Shown here one piece after another: positions 37,328-46,576 of a DNA stretch of 64,000 nt (position 1 is its first letter; each line of letters begins with the position of its first letter). The notes beneath the pieces are model-generated. The model was not told the origin of the DNA. It worked only from the letters and a program-made list of their open reading frames with translations, and made no database searches. The stretch lies in contig JAFDXE010000016.1 of the NCBI GenBank assembly GCA_018268085.1, positions 32,791 to 96,790 of the forward strand, given 5' to 3'. Both the position numbers and the translations under genes were made by a program. Source of the DNA: Bacteroidota bacterium (GTDB lineage: Bacteria; Bacteroidota; Bacteroidia; Chitinophagales; Chitinophagaceae).

Positions 37328-39247
37328 ATGAAACAAAGAATAAAATGGCTGTTGTACACATTGTTCATCCATTCAATGGCAACAGCGCAAACAACAGAAG
37401 AAATTGTAAAGGATTTTCCTTCCGAAGAATTTGTGTACACATCATACAACAGGGAAATCAGGCTGTTTGTATCAGACGCTGGGCCAGCATCAGAAATGAA
37501 AAATACCGTAGAAATGATGGTACTCAGCGATAAAAATGCCAGCAGGTACAGCAGGTACAGTATTTTCCACAGTAGCTACGATACCCTCACAGAACTAAGT
37601 GCATATACAAAAATTCCTTCCGGAAATAAATACAAAACCTTAAAGGTTACCGATACAAAAACGATTCGCAATCCCGGTGATAATGTTTTTTATGATGATC
37701 TGCATGAAACTGTTTTCGACTTCCCGGGCCTTGTTCAGCATGCAATAGCCCATGTTGATTATACACAGTACAATAAAGATGCACACCTGCTTTCTTTTTT
37801 TTATTTGCCTTCCTATGTAGCCATCGTAAATGCTACGTTTACATTGATCGTTCCAAACGATATCAAAATAAATTACCTGGTAAAAAATGATCCGGGAAAT
37901 TTCTTCACTTTTTCAGAAGAAAAAAAGAAAAAGGAAACAATCTATAAATGGACTGTAAAAAATGCGAAGCCTGTTGAATACTATTCCAATGCACCCAATT
38001 ACAGGTATTTTATGCCGCATATTATTTTCTATGTTACCGCTTACACACAAAATAATAAGGAAGAACCATTTTTTAACTCAATAGAAAACTTATATAAGTG
38101 GAATTATAGTTTCATAAAAGATTTGAATACCGTACCAGACCCGGAATTAAAAAAAATAGTGGATTCATTAATAAATGGTATTACAGAAGAAAAAACAAAA
38201 GCCATAAAAATATACCAGTGGGTGCAAAATCATGTGCGGTATGTGGCCTTTGAAAACGGGCTGGAAGGATTTCGTCCGCGGCAAGCCAAAGAAATTTGCG
38301 CTAAGAGATATGGAGATTGTAAAGACATGAGCAGCATCATTACACAAATGATGAGAATGGCTGGTATTAAAGCTTATTACACCTGGATTGGCACCAGGAC
38401 GCTCCCCTATACCTATACCGAAACACCTTTACCGATTGTAGACAATCACATGATCTCAACTGCATGGATCAATGATACCTGGATGTTCTTTGATGGAACG
38501 GATCCAAATGCCACTTATGATATGCCCCCTGAAATGATACAGGGAAAACAGGCGTTGGTAAGCATTGATGAAAACCAGTACAAAATATTAACGGTGCCGG
38601 TTCAACCGGCTGAAAAGAGTACTATAACAGACAGTACGTTTATCAATATCAGTGAAACCGGCATCAATGGTTATGAATCGGTAAGCTATGATGGCTATTT
38701 TGGAAAAGACGTGTACAGTTCTCTGTTATACAGGGATGAAAATTCAGCGAAAGAATATGTAAACAAAAGAATGAGTAAAGGCAGTAATAAATTTATTCTT
38801 GGCAAATACAACATAAACAAAGTTAGCCCGGAAAATAATATTGCTGTTATCAGTGCCGATTTCAACATACCCGGTTACAGCAAAAAGGCAGGCAATGAAT
38901 ACTACATTAACCTGAACCTGGAAAAACTTCTTGAAAATACAGTTATAGACACAGCGAAAAGAAAAGTGCCCATCGAAAACTTTTTCCTTTATAGCCTCAA
39001 TCAATACCACATCCTGAATATCCCCGATGGCTACCAGGTATCTTACCTTCCGGCTAACTACCGTTTTGAGAATGATCTTGTTCAAATAAATATGTATTAC
39101 AAAACAGAAAACAGGAAAGTGATAGCGGCACAGGAAGTTAAAATAAAAAAGTTACTGGTTATGCCGTCTGATTTTGCAGAATGGAATAAACCAATGAAAG
39201 CACTACAGTCGTATTATAAAGAAGTTGTTGTTCTTGAAAAAAAATAA
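37328..39247 (+). CDS. DUF3857 / transglutaminase-like domain protein, catalytic triad intact
   Basis: A 639-residue exported protein (signal MKQRIKWLLYTLFIHSMATAQ). Residues ~40-250 match the DUF3857 beta domain that precedes transglutaminase cores in Bacteroidota. The core has the papain-like triad: Cys331 in YGDCKDMSS, His374 in VDNHMIS and Asp389 in FFDGTD. The C-terminal third is a beta-rich DUF3858-like region. Such proteins may crosslink or hydrolyse peptide substrates in the periplasm; the substrate is unknown. I prefer the ATG at 37328, which begins the signal peptide, over 37316. It lies 33 bases after the MORN gene and 28 before its paralogue. Confidence 0.85.
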   Translation: MKQRIKWLLYTLFIHSMATAQTTEEIVKDFPSEEFVYTSYNREIRLFVSDAGPASEMKNTVEMMVLSDKNASRYSRYSIFHSSYDTLTELSAYTKIPSGNKYKTLKVTDTKTIRNPGDNVFYDDLHETVFDFPGLVQHAIAHVDYTQYNKDAHLLSFFYLPSYVAIVNATFTLIVPNDIKINYLVKNDPGNFFTFSEEKKKKETIYKWTVKNAKPVEYYSNAPNYRYFMPHIIFYVTAYTQNNKEEPFFNSIENLYKWNYSFIKDLNTVPDPELKKIVDSLINGITEEKTKAIKIYQWVQNHVRYVAFENGLEGFRPRQAKEICAKRYGDCKDMSSIITQMMRMAGIKAYYTWIGTRTLPYTYTETPLPIVDNHMISTAWINDTWMFFDGTDPNATYDMPPEMIQGKQALVSIDENQYKILTVPVQPAEKSTITDSTFINISETGINGYESVSYDGYFGKDVYSSLLYRDENSAKEYVNKRMSKGSNKFILGKYNINKVSPENNIAVISADFNIPGYSKKAGNEYYINLNLEKLLENTVIDTAKRKVPIENFFLYSLNQYHILNIPDGYQVSYLPANYRFENDLVQINMYYKTENRKVIAAQEVKIKKLLVMPSDFAEWNKPMKALQSYYKEVVVLEKK

Positions 39248-39275
39248 AATTATCATACCAGCTCAAACCGTAAAT

Positions 39276-41231
39276 ATGAAATCAATGCTTAAAATCACAC
39301 TGCCAGTTTGTTTATTGTTGTTATCGGTATCGGTAATAGCGCAGGACTATTATCCTAAATGGGATGCAACATTTACATCGCACCGGGAAAAACCAGGAAA
39401 TGAAAAAGAAAGTGCGGTAATCCTGGAAGAAGAAAGAGTGCATGAATACAAGGCTGATGACAATAAAGAAATGTTCATCCACACCTACACCAGGCGACTA
39501 ATGAAATTGAATGATGAGAACGGAGTAGAAATGTACAATAAGATATACATATACGTTCCCAACAACACTGAAGTAATTGAAATTAAAGCACGCACCCGTC
39601 AACCAAATGGCAATGTAGTGAACCTCGCATCCGACAAAATCCTGGATGCAGAAGAAGATGGAAAACGCTACAAAAAATTTGCATTGGAAGGAATAGAAAA
39701 AGGCAGCGAAATTGAATATGTTGTTCATCAGAAAAGGCCGGTAGCAACTTTTGGTGTAGAGGTGTTCCTTTCCGGAAAAACGCCGTTTGAAAAAGCAAGC
39801 TTTACCTTAATTGTTCCCGACTACCTGATCTTTACCGTGAAAGGCTATAATGGTTTTATTGCCGGTAACGATACCGTTATCAATGGGAAGAGAATTGTAA
39901 CTGCAACGGCAAATGATATTTCCGGTTACGACCAGGAAAGATACGCATCGGCAGTACCGTATGAAACAAATGTTCAGTACAAACTTTCTTACAACCTGAA
40001 CAAGGATAAAAATGTACGCATGAATACCTGGAGTGAACTGGCCAAAAATGTGTACAACAATTATTACACGTTAGATGGCGCTGAATCTAAAGCAGTAGAA
40101 AAATTCTACAAACAAATAAAAATCAAAGATGACGACAGTGATGATATGAAAATTATAACCATTGAAGACTACATTAAAAATAATATCAGCTCAGATGAAA
40201 ATGCACTCAGTGAAGATGCGGATAAGATTGAACATATAGTAAAAACAAAAATCGGCAGCAGGTTTGGTGTAACAAAATTATTTGTTGGTTTGCTGGAGAA
40301 AGCCGGGCTAAAATCCCAGATCGTGTTTCCCAGTAAGCGCAATGACCTGCAAATTGATGAGACCTTTGAAAATTATCATTTAATAGATGACCTGATCTTG
40401 TATTTTCCTGCAACGGGAAATTTTATGGATCCCATTGACATTTCATACAGATACCCTTTCCATAATCCGTATTTCGGTGGCACACGTGGCTTGTTTTTAA
40501 AGAGTACGTCGTTGGGAGAATTTAAAACTGCCATTGCAAGTTTCGATACAATACCGTTGCAACCTTTAGAGAAGAATTTTACCAATATGAATGTTGACGT
40601 AAAATTTAATGACAACCTTGATTCATTGCTTATGCATGTTAAAGAAAGCTGGTCGGGATATGCAGCGTCAAATTACCGCCCCATCTATAATTATTTACCA
40701 AAAGACAAACAGGAAGAAGTATCAAAAGAAATTTTCAAATCTGTTGGAGCCAGCGATAATATTACCAATATAAAAGTAGAAAACGTTTCGATGGCAGACG
40801 GGATAAAAGACAATCCGTTATTTCTTTCAGCAGATATTGTAACCGGGGGCTTAACTGAAAATGCCGGCAAAAAAATACTCGTGAAGCTCGGAGAAATGAT
40901 CGGTCAGCAGGTTCAGTTATACCAGGAGAAAAAACGTATGCTGCCGGTATTAATGGATTATCCGCATATTGAAGACAGGGTAATAAACTTTACCATTCCT
41001 TCCGGCTACAATATTGTAAATCCGAACGATATTAATCTTAATGTGGTCGACAAGGATGGATCAATGGGTTTTGTTTCAACCTATACAATAAAAGGAAATA
41101 TACTTACCGTAGATATTCATGAATTTTATAAATCTATCTCCTACCCGGTAAGCCGGTTCGAGGATTTCAGAAAAGTAATCAATACTTCAGCAGATTTTAA
41201 TAAAGTGGTACTGGTACTGGAAAAAAAATAA
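39276..41231 (+). CDS. DUF3857 / transglutaminase-like paralogue lacking the catalytic cysteine
   Basis: A 651-residue exported protein (signal MKSMLKITLPVCLLLLSVSVIAQ) with the same DUF3857-plus-transglutaminase-like layout as its neighbour (YTRRLMKLNDENGVEMYN; IKARTRQPNGNVVNL). At the place where the neighbour has YGDCKDMSS it has IGSRFGVTKLF, and the mature chain contains no cysteine at all. His and Asp positions are only loosely kept (ENYHLIDDLIL). It is therefore probably a non-enzymatic binding or chaperone subunit. The start is the ATG at 39276, giving a clean signal peptide; the ORF extends upstream over the end of the preceding gene. Confidence 0.82.
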   Translation: MKSMLKITLPVCLLLLSVSVIAQDYYPKWDATFTSHREKPGNEKESAVILEEERVHEYKADDNKEMFIHTYTRRLMKLNDENGVEMYNKIYIYVPNNTEVIEIKARTRQPNGNVVNLASDKILDAEEDGKRYKKFALEGIEKGSEIEYVVHQKRPVATFGVEVFLSGKTPFEKASFTLIVPDYLIFTVKGYNGFIAGNDTVINGKRIVTATANDISGYDQERYASAVPYETNVQYKLSYNLNKDKNVRMNTWSELAKNVYNNYYTLDGAESKAVEKFYKQIKIKDDDSDDMKIITIEDYIKNNISSDENALSEDADKIEHIVKTKIGSRFGVTKLFVGLLEKAGLKSQIVFPSKRNDLQIDETFENYHLIDDLILYFPATGNFMDPIDISYRYPFHNPYFGGTRGLFLKSTSLGEFKTAIASFDTIPLQPLEKNFTNMNVDVKFNDNLDSLLMHVKESWSGYAASNYRPIYNYLPKDKQEEVSKEIFKSVGASDNITNIKVENVSMADGIKDNPLFLSADIVTGGLTENAGKKILVKLGEMIGQQVQLYQEKKRMLPVLMDYPHIEDRVINFTIPSGYNIVNPNDINLNVVDKDGSMGFVSTYTIKGNILTVDIHEFYKSISYPVSRFEDFRKVINTSADFNKVVLVLEKK

Positions 41232-41255
41232 TCGCATTTCTTTACAGACCAATTA

Positions 41256-43631
41256 CTATTTTTTCTTTTTAATAAAATCACGCAGGTAACTGCAACTGTT
41301 ATAGGCTTCCTTAAAAAACTTTGTATTGCCATAATCCCGTACAAACTCAGGAAAATATTTGCTGTGTGTAAATTTCCTATTGTAACTGTCGCCGGTTTCG
41401 TACCCCGGTATTGTTTGCGCCGCATTTTCCGGATCACTGTATTTCGGCATACGCAATTGCTTCTGGGCACATTTTGCCATCATGAACAAACATTTCGCCT
41501 TAAAATTTTTGTCGTTAGAAAGTTCCTTCGCCTTTTTAAAATAATCATGTGCCGTAAAACAGCCATAATATTCCCGCTGTGCCTTGTTGGCATCCAACGG
41601 AATAGAATACCCGTCATCACCGGTGCGATAATATTGTACTAACTCCCACGAATGGCCGTAGTAAGTAATATTATACAATCCCAACGCCATTTTATAATAA
41701 TAGGTGGAAGCATTCGCCTTATCCGTTGTTAACAAATTCTGTAACCGCAACATCTCCCTGGCAAATTCCAGTTTCGACATGGTTCCTGTTTCCGCTTCAA
41801 ATGCCCGATCCTGGTCGTATAACAATTCAATGAACGGCGATTTTTCAATTTTTACCAATGCGCTGCTGTCTTTTTTAAACCATTCAATGGCCTTATCAAA
41901 ATGAAATTCTCTCAGGTGGGCTGTTCCTGCAAATTCGATAATATCTTTTAAGGTAATCACATTCCATTTTACGAGATATGCTTCAAAGGGAGTTTTCTTT
42001 TGAGCAGCCATTAGAGAATATAATTTTTCTACATCTGCGCTCTCCAGTTTTGTATGCAAAAAATTCAGTTCACTCCAATTCTGCCAGTTATCTCCGGGGA
42101 AGCAGTTAGCATTTCCTATCGCCAGCATTTCCTTATATAGCTCTCCCTGCTGATGATACCGGTCTGCAATGATCCAATACATCAACCCACGGTAAAACGA
42201 TCTCCAATCAGTACGTGAAATCTCACTTTCATTTTCAAGTGATGTCTTCATTTGCAGCCATTGCAGTTTGGGAAGAAACTCAGCTTCAAATGCAGCATCA
42301 ATTTTTTTGCTTCTATTTACCATTAACAAAATATCTGTAAGCTGAAGCTGATCTTTTAATTGATCAGAGGGATGTAAATTCCTGGCGGATGCAATACATT
42401 CCTGCGTGTTCACAACATCCTGTGCCATCAGGAAAGCATACGCAGCAGTAGTTTCATAAAATGCGGGATTACTTACTTTAGCATCAGCAGCCACCTGGTG
42501 CGTAAATTCAGCCAGGGCGGCCGACCAGTTTCTTCCACTCAACGTATCTATTGTTTCATCATACCACATGTAGTAACCATTACGGCCTTTCTTCTCGTTC
42601 AATAACCGGGTAAGATATTTTTCTTCTATTTTATTCACCTCTCTCAACACCAGTGTCTCCATGATTTTATTTTGCGGATCAATCCCATACACCTGCTTCA
42701 GGGTTGCCATTTCATTCGCCGTACTGTTTAAAGCAAATAAAGCAAGCAGATCCGCCCGCTCTTTATCTGATTTACAAAGCTTCAGGCTCGCTTCTCTATC
42801 CTGCACACTAATTGCACTCCAACTAAAACCATAGTAATTAGATACCCGTTTAACGCTTGTTGCGGAAAATGTTTTACTGAATAAATAAGCTGCCTCATCG
42901 TTATGCATTGTATTGTGCAGTGCCCCGGCTTTTAACGACAAACAGAGGTCCTGTAAGATACTCACAGTATTACAGGGCAAAATATATTCATCGTACCATT
43001 TTATCGCTTCTTCATATCTCCTGCTGTAATGCGCAAGCCGTACTACCTGGTAGCCATATTTTAGTTTAAAGAAATCAGTTGTTGCAGTCTTTCTTAATTG
43101 TATTCCTTCTTCAATCAATTGAGCCATGGCGATGCTATCTCTTCTTACCATATCCCACGGATTATACTCTCCCCCGGTTACATAAGGTTCAATTGTTTTA
43201 GCGTACAGCAGGTAATCAATTGCCTGCCTGTCTTTTTTCTTCAACAGGTAATCTTTCATACTGTTGTGTACAGAATCTACACTACTTCTTTTTATTTTTT
43301 TATCCAGCACAGCCTTGCAGTTTGCTACATAGGCTGCTGTTGATCCCATTACAAAACTCATCGCATCTTCATACGTAACTTTTTCTTTACAGTAAGCAAC
43401 CCATTCTTTCACAATTTGCTCTTCCGGTGTGGCCAATTCCTGGTTATCATATACAACACTATAGCGGGTAAAAAAAAATGATTTGTATTCATTACCAGAC
43501 AATACATCTTTACTGAAAAAAGAGATGAAATAATCGTACGGTTCAGCCTCGGGTCCGCAGCCGATAATATTTGCAGGGAAACTTACAACCAGCATACTAA
43601 TGAATGCTGTTATAAAAATCTTCAATTTCAT
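41256..43631 (-). CDS. Large predicted lipoprotein with TPR-like helices, unknown function
   Basis: A 791-residue protein with a lipoprotein-like signal (ISMLVVSFPANIIGC, Cys25), followed at once by GPEAEPYDYFISFF. The rest is predominantly helical with TPR-like pairs (HYSRRYEEAIKWYDEYIL; REFHFDKAIEWFKKD; FTAHDYFKKAKELSNDKNFKAKCLFMM). I recognise no named family. Proteins beginning with a lipidated Cys-Gly-Pro and a long helical body recur in Bacteroidota and are plausible envelope scaffold proteins. Its start overlaps the end of the upstream lipoprotein gene by 35 bases, so the two are almost certainly co-translated. Confidence 0.75.
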   Translation of the reverse strand: MKLKIFITAFISMLVVSFPANIIGCGPEAEPYDYFISFFSKDVLSGNEYKSFFFTRYSVVYDNQELATPEEQIVKEWVAYCKEKVTYEDAMSFVMGSTAAYVANCKAVLDKKIKRSSVDSVHNSMKDYLLKKKDRQAIDYLLYAKTIEPYVTGGEYNPWDMVRRDSIAMAQLIEEGIQLRKTATTDFFKLKYGYQVVRLAHYSRRYEEAIKWYDEYILPCNTVSILQDLCLSLKAGALHNTMHNDEAAYLFSKTFSATSVKRVSNYYGFSWSAISVQDREASLKLCKSDKERADLLALFALNSTANEMATLKQVYGIDPQNKIMETLVLREVNKIEEKYLTRLLNEKKGRNGYYMWYDETIDTLSGRNWSAALAEFTHQVAADAKVSNPAFYETTAAYAFLMAQDVVNTQECIASARNLHPSDQLKDQLQLTDILLMVNRSKKIDAAFEAEFLPKLQWLQMKTSLENESEISRTDWRSFYRGLMYWIIADRYHQQGELYKEMLAIGNANCFPGDNWQNWSELNFLHTKLESADVEKLYSLMAAQKKTPFEAYLVKWNVITLKDIIEFAGTAHLREFHFDKAIEWFKKDSSALVKIEKSPFIELLYDQDRAFEAETGTMSKLEFAREMLRLQNLLTTDKANASTYYYKMALGLYNITYYGHSWELVQYYRTGDDGYSIPLDANKAQREYYGCFTAHDYFKKAKELSNDKNFKAKCLFMMAKCAQKQLRMPKYSDPENAAQTIPGYETGDSYNRKFTHSKYFPEFVRDYGNTKFFKEAYNSCSYLRDFIKKKK

Positions 43632-44622
43632 GAATACTGTATTTACTTAAAGTTATAGAATCAAGATGATACAAAGCAACACGTAACGAATCGCCGGCTA
43701 TCTTTTTATTAACCAAAGCAGCAACATCCATCACAACAGGGTAATTGCTTTCTTCAGTTCGTAACACATCATTTTTAATAAATGTATATCCGGCCAGTGA
43801 AGTATCTGCCTGGATAATATACCTGTTATCAATCTTCTTCGCTACGGGAGGATATAGCAATGAATCGGGTAACTGCTGAATAAGGCCGGCGTAATTGTTA
43901 TTCCGGAACAATACCTTCCAGTTGAATAGTGGAAACACAACATCTAACGGCAATGGATAGCCTGTAAGATTGGCCAGGTATTTTTTACTTTCCTGTACAT
44001 CAATAATAGAATTACCGGCATCCGGATCTTTCAAATTACCCATATTGTAACACATCAGCATTCCCCGGTCGGCAGGCGGTACACCCGACTTTGAAATATA
44101 TTTCACCTGGTGCAGCCGAATGGTTACCGACAATATTTTATCCGCATTTAGTTCCTTTATCTTCTGCAGTAATAAAAAATATTGTTCTTTCGTGTTTGTA
44201 GTCCAGTCGCAATCAATTTGTACTTCCCGTGCATGTACATTATACAAGCCGCTTATTTTTCCAATTAAACGGTGAATATTTTCGGCCAGGCTATCGGATG
44301 CCTCCGGCTGTATCTTCTGTAAACATTCGTTGGTAATAAACACCACCGGAACTATTTTTACTTCATGCAAAAATCCTGTATCAATGATATTTACCTGCGC
44401 TACAGGAACCGGTTGTTTCAGATGCTCATTCCAGGCAACATCAAAATATTTCAGGTAAATGCTGGTAATACCGAGCCTGTGAAATTTCTTTTTTTCATCA
44501 TCAGAAACTTTAAAAACAGATTTCCAGAAATAAATACTTCTTTCCGTTACCTTAGGTTGCTGTTGATGAGCACAGCCGTTTACAAAAAACGCTACCATCA
44601 CTATTTTAATCCATTTCCTCAT
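43597..44622 (-). CDS. Predicted lipoprotein, DUF3142-like (putative TIM-barrel)
   Basis: A 341-residue protein with lipoprotein signal MRKWIKIVMVAFFVNGC (Cys17). The mature domain begins ERSIYFWKSVFKVSDDEK and contains IYLKYFDVAWNE, VVFITNECLQK, REVQIDCDWTTNTKEQYFLLLQKIKE, ILSVTIRLHQVKY and MLMCYNMGNLKDP. The VQIDCDW and xLSVTIRLHQ pattern resembles DUF3142, a family thought to adopt a glycoside-hydrolase-like TIM barrel; the match is by eye. It overlaps the downstream 791-residue gene by 35 bases and the upstream small membrane protein by 17 bases. Confidence 0.6.
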   Translation of the reverse strand: MRKWIKIVMVAFFVNGCAHQQQPKVTERSIYFWKSVFKVSDDEKKKFHRLGITSIYLKYFDVAWNEHLKQPVPVAQVNIIDTGFLHEVKIVPVVFITNECLQKIQPEASDSLAENIHRLIGKISGLYNVHAREVQIDCDWTTNTKEQYFLLLQKIKELNADKILSVTIRLHQVKYISKSGVPPADRGMLMCYNMGNLKDPDAGNSIIDVQESKKYLANLTGYPLPLDVVFPLFNWKVLFRNNNYAGLIQQLPDSLLYPPVAKKIDNRYIIQADTSLAGYTFIKNDVLRTEESNYPVVMDVAALVNKKIAGDSLRVALYHLDSITLSKYSIHEIEDFYNSIH

Positions 44623-44797
44623 ATTGCTTCTTTTTCATCGGCCAGTAATATTTGATGAATGATAACCCGGCAATGGAAAACAGCTTAACGCTTATATTGT
44701 TCACCAGCTTTTCCTCTTTTGCTGAAAATACCAGCGCTCCCACCAGGAATAGGATGCCCGTAACCAGGAACCAGGAGCGCATATCTTTTTTCTTCAA
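44606..44797 (-). CDS. Small membrane protein (63 residues), unknown
   Basis: A 63-residue protein with a strongly hydrophobic segment at residues 9-25 (WFLVTGILFLVGALVF) and a second weaker one (about 36-53), ending in Lys-rich MKKKQYEEMD. It opens with a TTG that overlaps the stop codon of the 42-residue ORF (TTGA); an internal ATG at residue 6 (44782) is an alternative. Its end overlaps the DUF3142-like gene by 17 bases. The regular overlaps on both sides argue that it is a real gene rather than chance. Confidence 0.55.
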   Translation of the reverse strand: MKKKDMRSWFLVTGILFLVGALVFSAKEEKLVNNISVKLFSIAGLSFIKYYWPMKKKQYEEMD

Positions 44798-44922
44798 TTC
44801 AATACAACGCTGTAATCGTCCCGGCTATACCCTTCCTGTTTCATTTCTTCCCACACCTCTCCTGCAGGCTTTCCCCTGGCGATCTGTGATTTTACTTCCC
44901 TGATTTTTTCGTCGGAAATCAT
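44794..44922 (-). CDS. 42-residue charged protein, first gene of the cluster
   Basis: A short ORF of 42 residues starting MISDEKIREVKSQIARG, continuing KPAGEVWEEMKQEGYSRDDY and ending SVVLN. It is highly charged with two predicted helices around a KPAGE turn, similar in look to small UBA-like or SHOCT-like helical hairpins. Its stop overlaps the TTG start of the next gene as TTGA, a typical translational-coupling arrangement. It has an ATG start and no other gene covers it. The function is unknown. Confidence 0.5.
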   Translation of the reverse strand: MISDEKIREVKSQIARGKPAGEVWEEMKQEGYSRDDYSVVLN

Positions 44923-45066
44923 GCAGCTAACATTAACTGCAAAGGTATGCGCTGTAGCCTTGTAACAGAAGCGAAAAGCAATGCATCATCACCTCAGATT
45001 TTGCCATTCCTGCAAGCCGCGTTTAAAAAAACAGCAATACCCATATATTCATCCCCCATCATCTAT

Positions 45067-45074
45067 TATCTTTG
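45067..45074 (+). promoter_or_regulatory. Candidate -7 box (TAtcTTTG) for glyQS
   Basis: Perfect TAnnTTTG ending five bases before the glyQS ATG, so transcription would begin at or next to the start codon (leaderless). No clear -33 TTG. Confidence 0.4.
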
Positions 45075-45079
45075 CGCCC

Positions 45080-46549
45080 ATGGCAAACGAATCTAATTTA
45101 TTCCAGGAACTGGTTTCTCATTGTAAAGAGTACGGTTATATTTTTCAATCATCTGAATTATACGACGGACTAAGCGCTGTGTATGATTATGGCCAGATGG
45201 GTGCGCAACTGAAAAAAAACCTCCGCGACGAATGGTGGAAAAGTATGACGCAACTCAACGAAAATATTGTTGGTATTGATGCGGCTATTTTTATGCATCC
45301 AACTGTGTGGAAGGCGAGCGGTCACGTAGATAATTTCAGTGATCCGATGATCGATAACAAAGACAGTAAAAAAAGATACCGTGTAGATCATTTGATCGAA
45401 GGCTTTGCAGATGAATTGAAAGAAGCGGGGAAAACAACTGAGGCAGAAGCAATCATTACATCAATGGAAGCATTGATTGGAAAAGATGATTATGCAGGAT
45501 TAAAAAAATTAATTGAAGACAACAAGATAAAATGCGGTATAAGTAAAACCTGCAACTGGACAGATGTTCGGCAGTTCAACCTTATGTTCTCAACTGAATT
45601 TGGTGCAGTGGCTTCCGAAAATGAAGGAGATAATATAGTTTACCTAAGGCCTGAAACAGCACAGGGAATTTTTGTAAATTTTCTAAATGTTCAGAAAACA
45701 GGAAGAATGAAAATTCCTTTCGGCATTGCACAAACGGGAAAAGCATTCAGGAATGAAATTGTTGCAAGGCAGTTTATTTTCCGTATGCGTGAATTTGAAC
45801 AGATGGAGATGCAGTTCTTTGTTCGCCCAGGCACACAAATGGAATGGTACAATTACTGGAAAGAAGAAAGAAAAAAATGGCATGAAAGCATTGGTATTCC
45901 TGCTGCCAAACTTCGTTTCCACGACCACGTTAAGCTGGCGCACTATGCAGATGCCGCTTTGGATATTGAATTTGAATTTCCTTTTGGCTGGAAAGAGCTG
46001 GAAGGCATTCACAGCAGAACCGACTTTGATCTTACCCAGCATGCAAAATTCAGCAAGAAAAAAATTCAGTACTACGATAATGATCTGAATGAAGAAGGAA
46101 AACCGTATGGCAATTATACACCGTATGTTGTTGAAACTTCCGTAGGTTTAGACAGGTTGTTCCTCACCGTATTAAGCCTTGCTTATGCAAATGAAAAATG
46201 GACCAAAGAAGACGGAACAGAAGACAGTCGTGTTGTGTTAAGAATACCACCAAAGATTGCACCTACAAAACTGGCTATCCTGCCCTTAATTAAAAAAGAT
46301 GGCTTGCCGGAAATAGCAAAAGAATTATTGAATGAATGCAAGGGAAGTTTCATGTGCTTTTGCGAAGAGAAAGACACCATAGGAAAAAGATACAGGAGAA
46401 TGGATGCAATAGGTACACCGTTTTGTGTTACTATTGATCACCAGACAAAAGAAGACCAGACGGTAACCATTCGCTACAGAGACGACATGCGCCAGGAACG
46501 TATTGCATTGAAAGATGTAAAGAAACTGGTGCTTGAAAAAATTAGCTGA
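45080..46549 (+). CDS. glyQS: Glycyl-tRNA synthetase (alpha2 type)
   Basis: A 489-residue class II aminoacyl-tRNA synthetase of the single-chain eukaryote-like type. Segments: SSELYDGLSAVYDYGQMG, VDHLIEGFADEL, FNLMFSTEFGAV with LRPETAQGIFVNF (motif region), FRNEIVARQFIFRMREFEQMEMQFF (motif 2), YVVETSVGLDRLFLTVL (motif 3), and the anticodon-binding domain (PPKIAPTKLAILPL ... FCVTIDHQTKEDQTVTIRYRDD). I take the ATG at 45080 as the start because family members begin there and the longer frame crosses the promoter box. A strong terminator follows. Confidence 0.95.
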   Translation: MANESNLFQELVSHCKEYGYIFQSSELYDGLSAVYDYGQMGAQLKKNLRDEWWKSMTQLNENIVGIDAAIFMHPTVWKASGHVDNFSDPMIDNKDSKKRYRVDHLIEGFADELKEAGKTTEAEAIITSMEALIGKDDYAGLKKLIEDNKIKCGISKTCNWTDVRQFNLMFSTEFGAVASENEGDNIVYLRPETAQGIFVNFLNVQKTGRMKIPFGIAQTGKAFRNEIVARQFIFRMREFEQMEMQFFVRPGTQMEWYNYWKEERKKWHESIGIPAAKLRFHDHVKLAHYADAALDIEFEFPFGWKELEGIHSRTDFDLTQHAKFSKKKIQYYDNDLNEEGKPYGNYTPYVVETSVGLDRLFLTVLSLAYANEKWTKEDGTEDSRVVLRIPPKIAPTKLAILPLIKKDGLPEIAKELLNECKGSFMCFCEEKDTIGKRYRRMDAIGTPFCVTIDHQTKEDQTVTIRYRDDMRQERIALKDVKKLVLEKIS

Positions 46550-46576
46550 TATTCATTGAACGAATTGTAATATTGT

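Noticed and set aside
37017..37361. 114-residue antisense ORF at the end of the MORN gene
   Set aside because: Mirrors the periodic MORN coding sequence; His/Tyr/Cys-rich translation typical of antisense shadows.
45726..46088. 120-residue ORF inside glyQS on the same strand
   Set aside because: Out-of-frame shadow of the well-conserved glyQS coding sequence.
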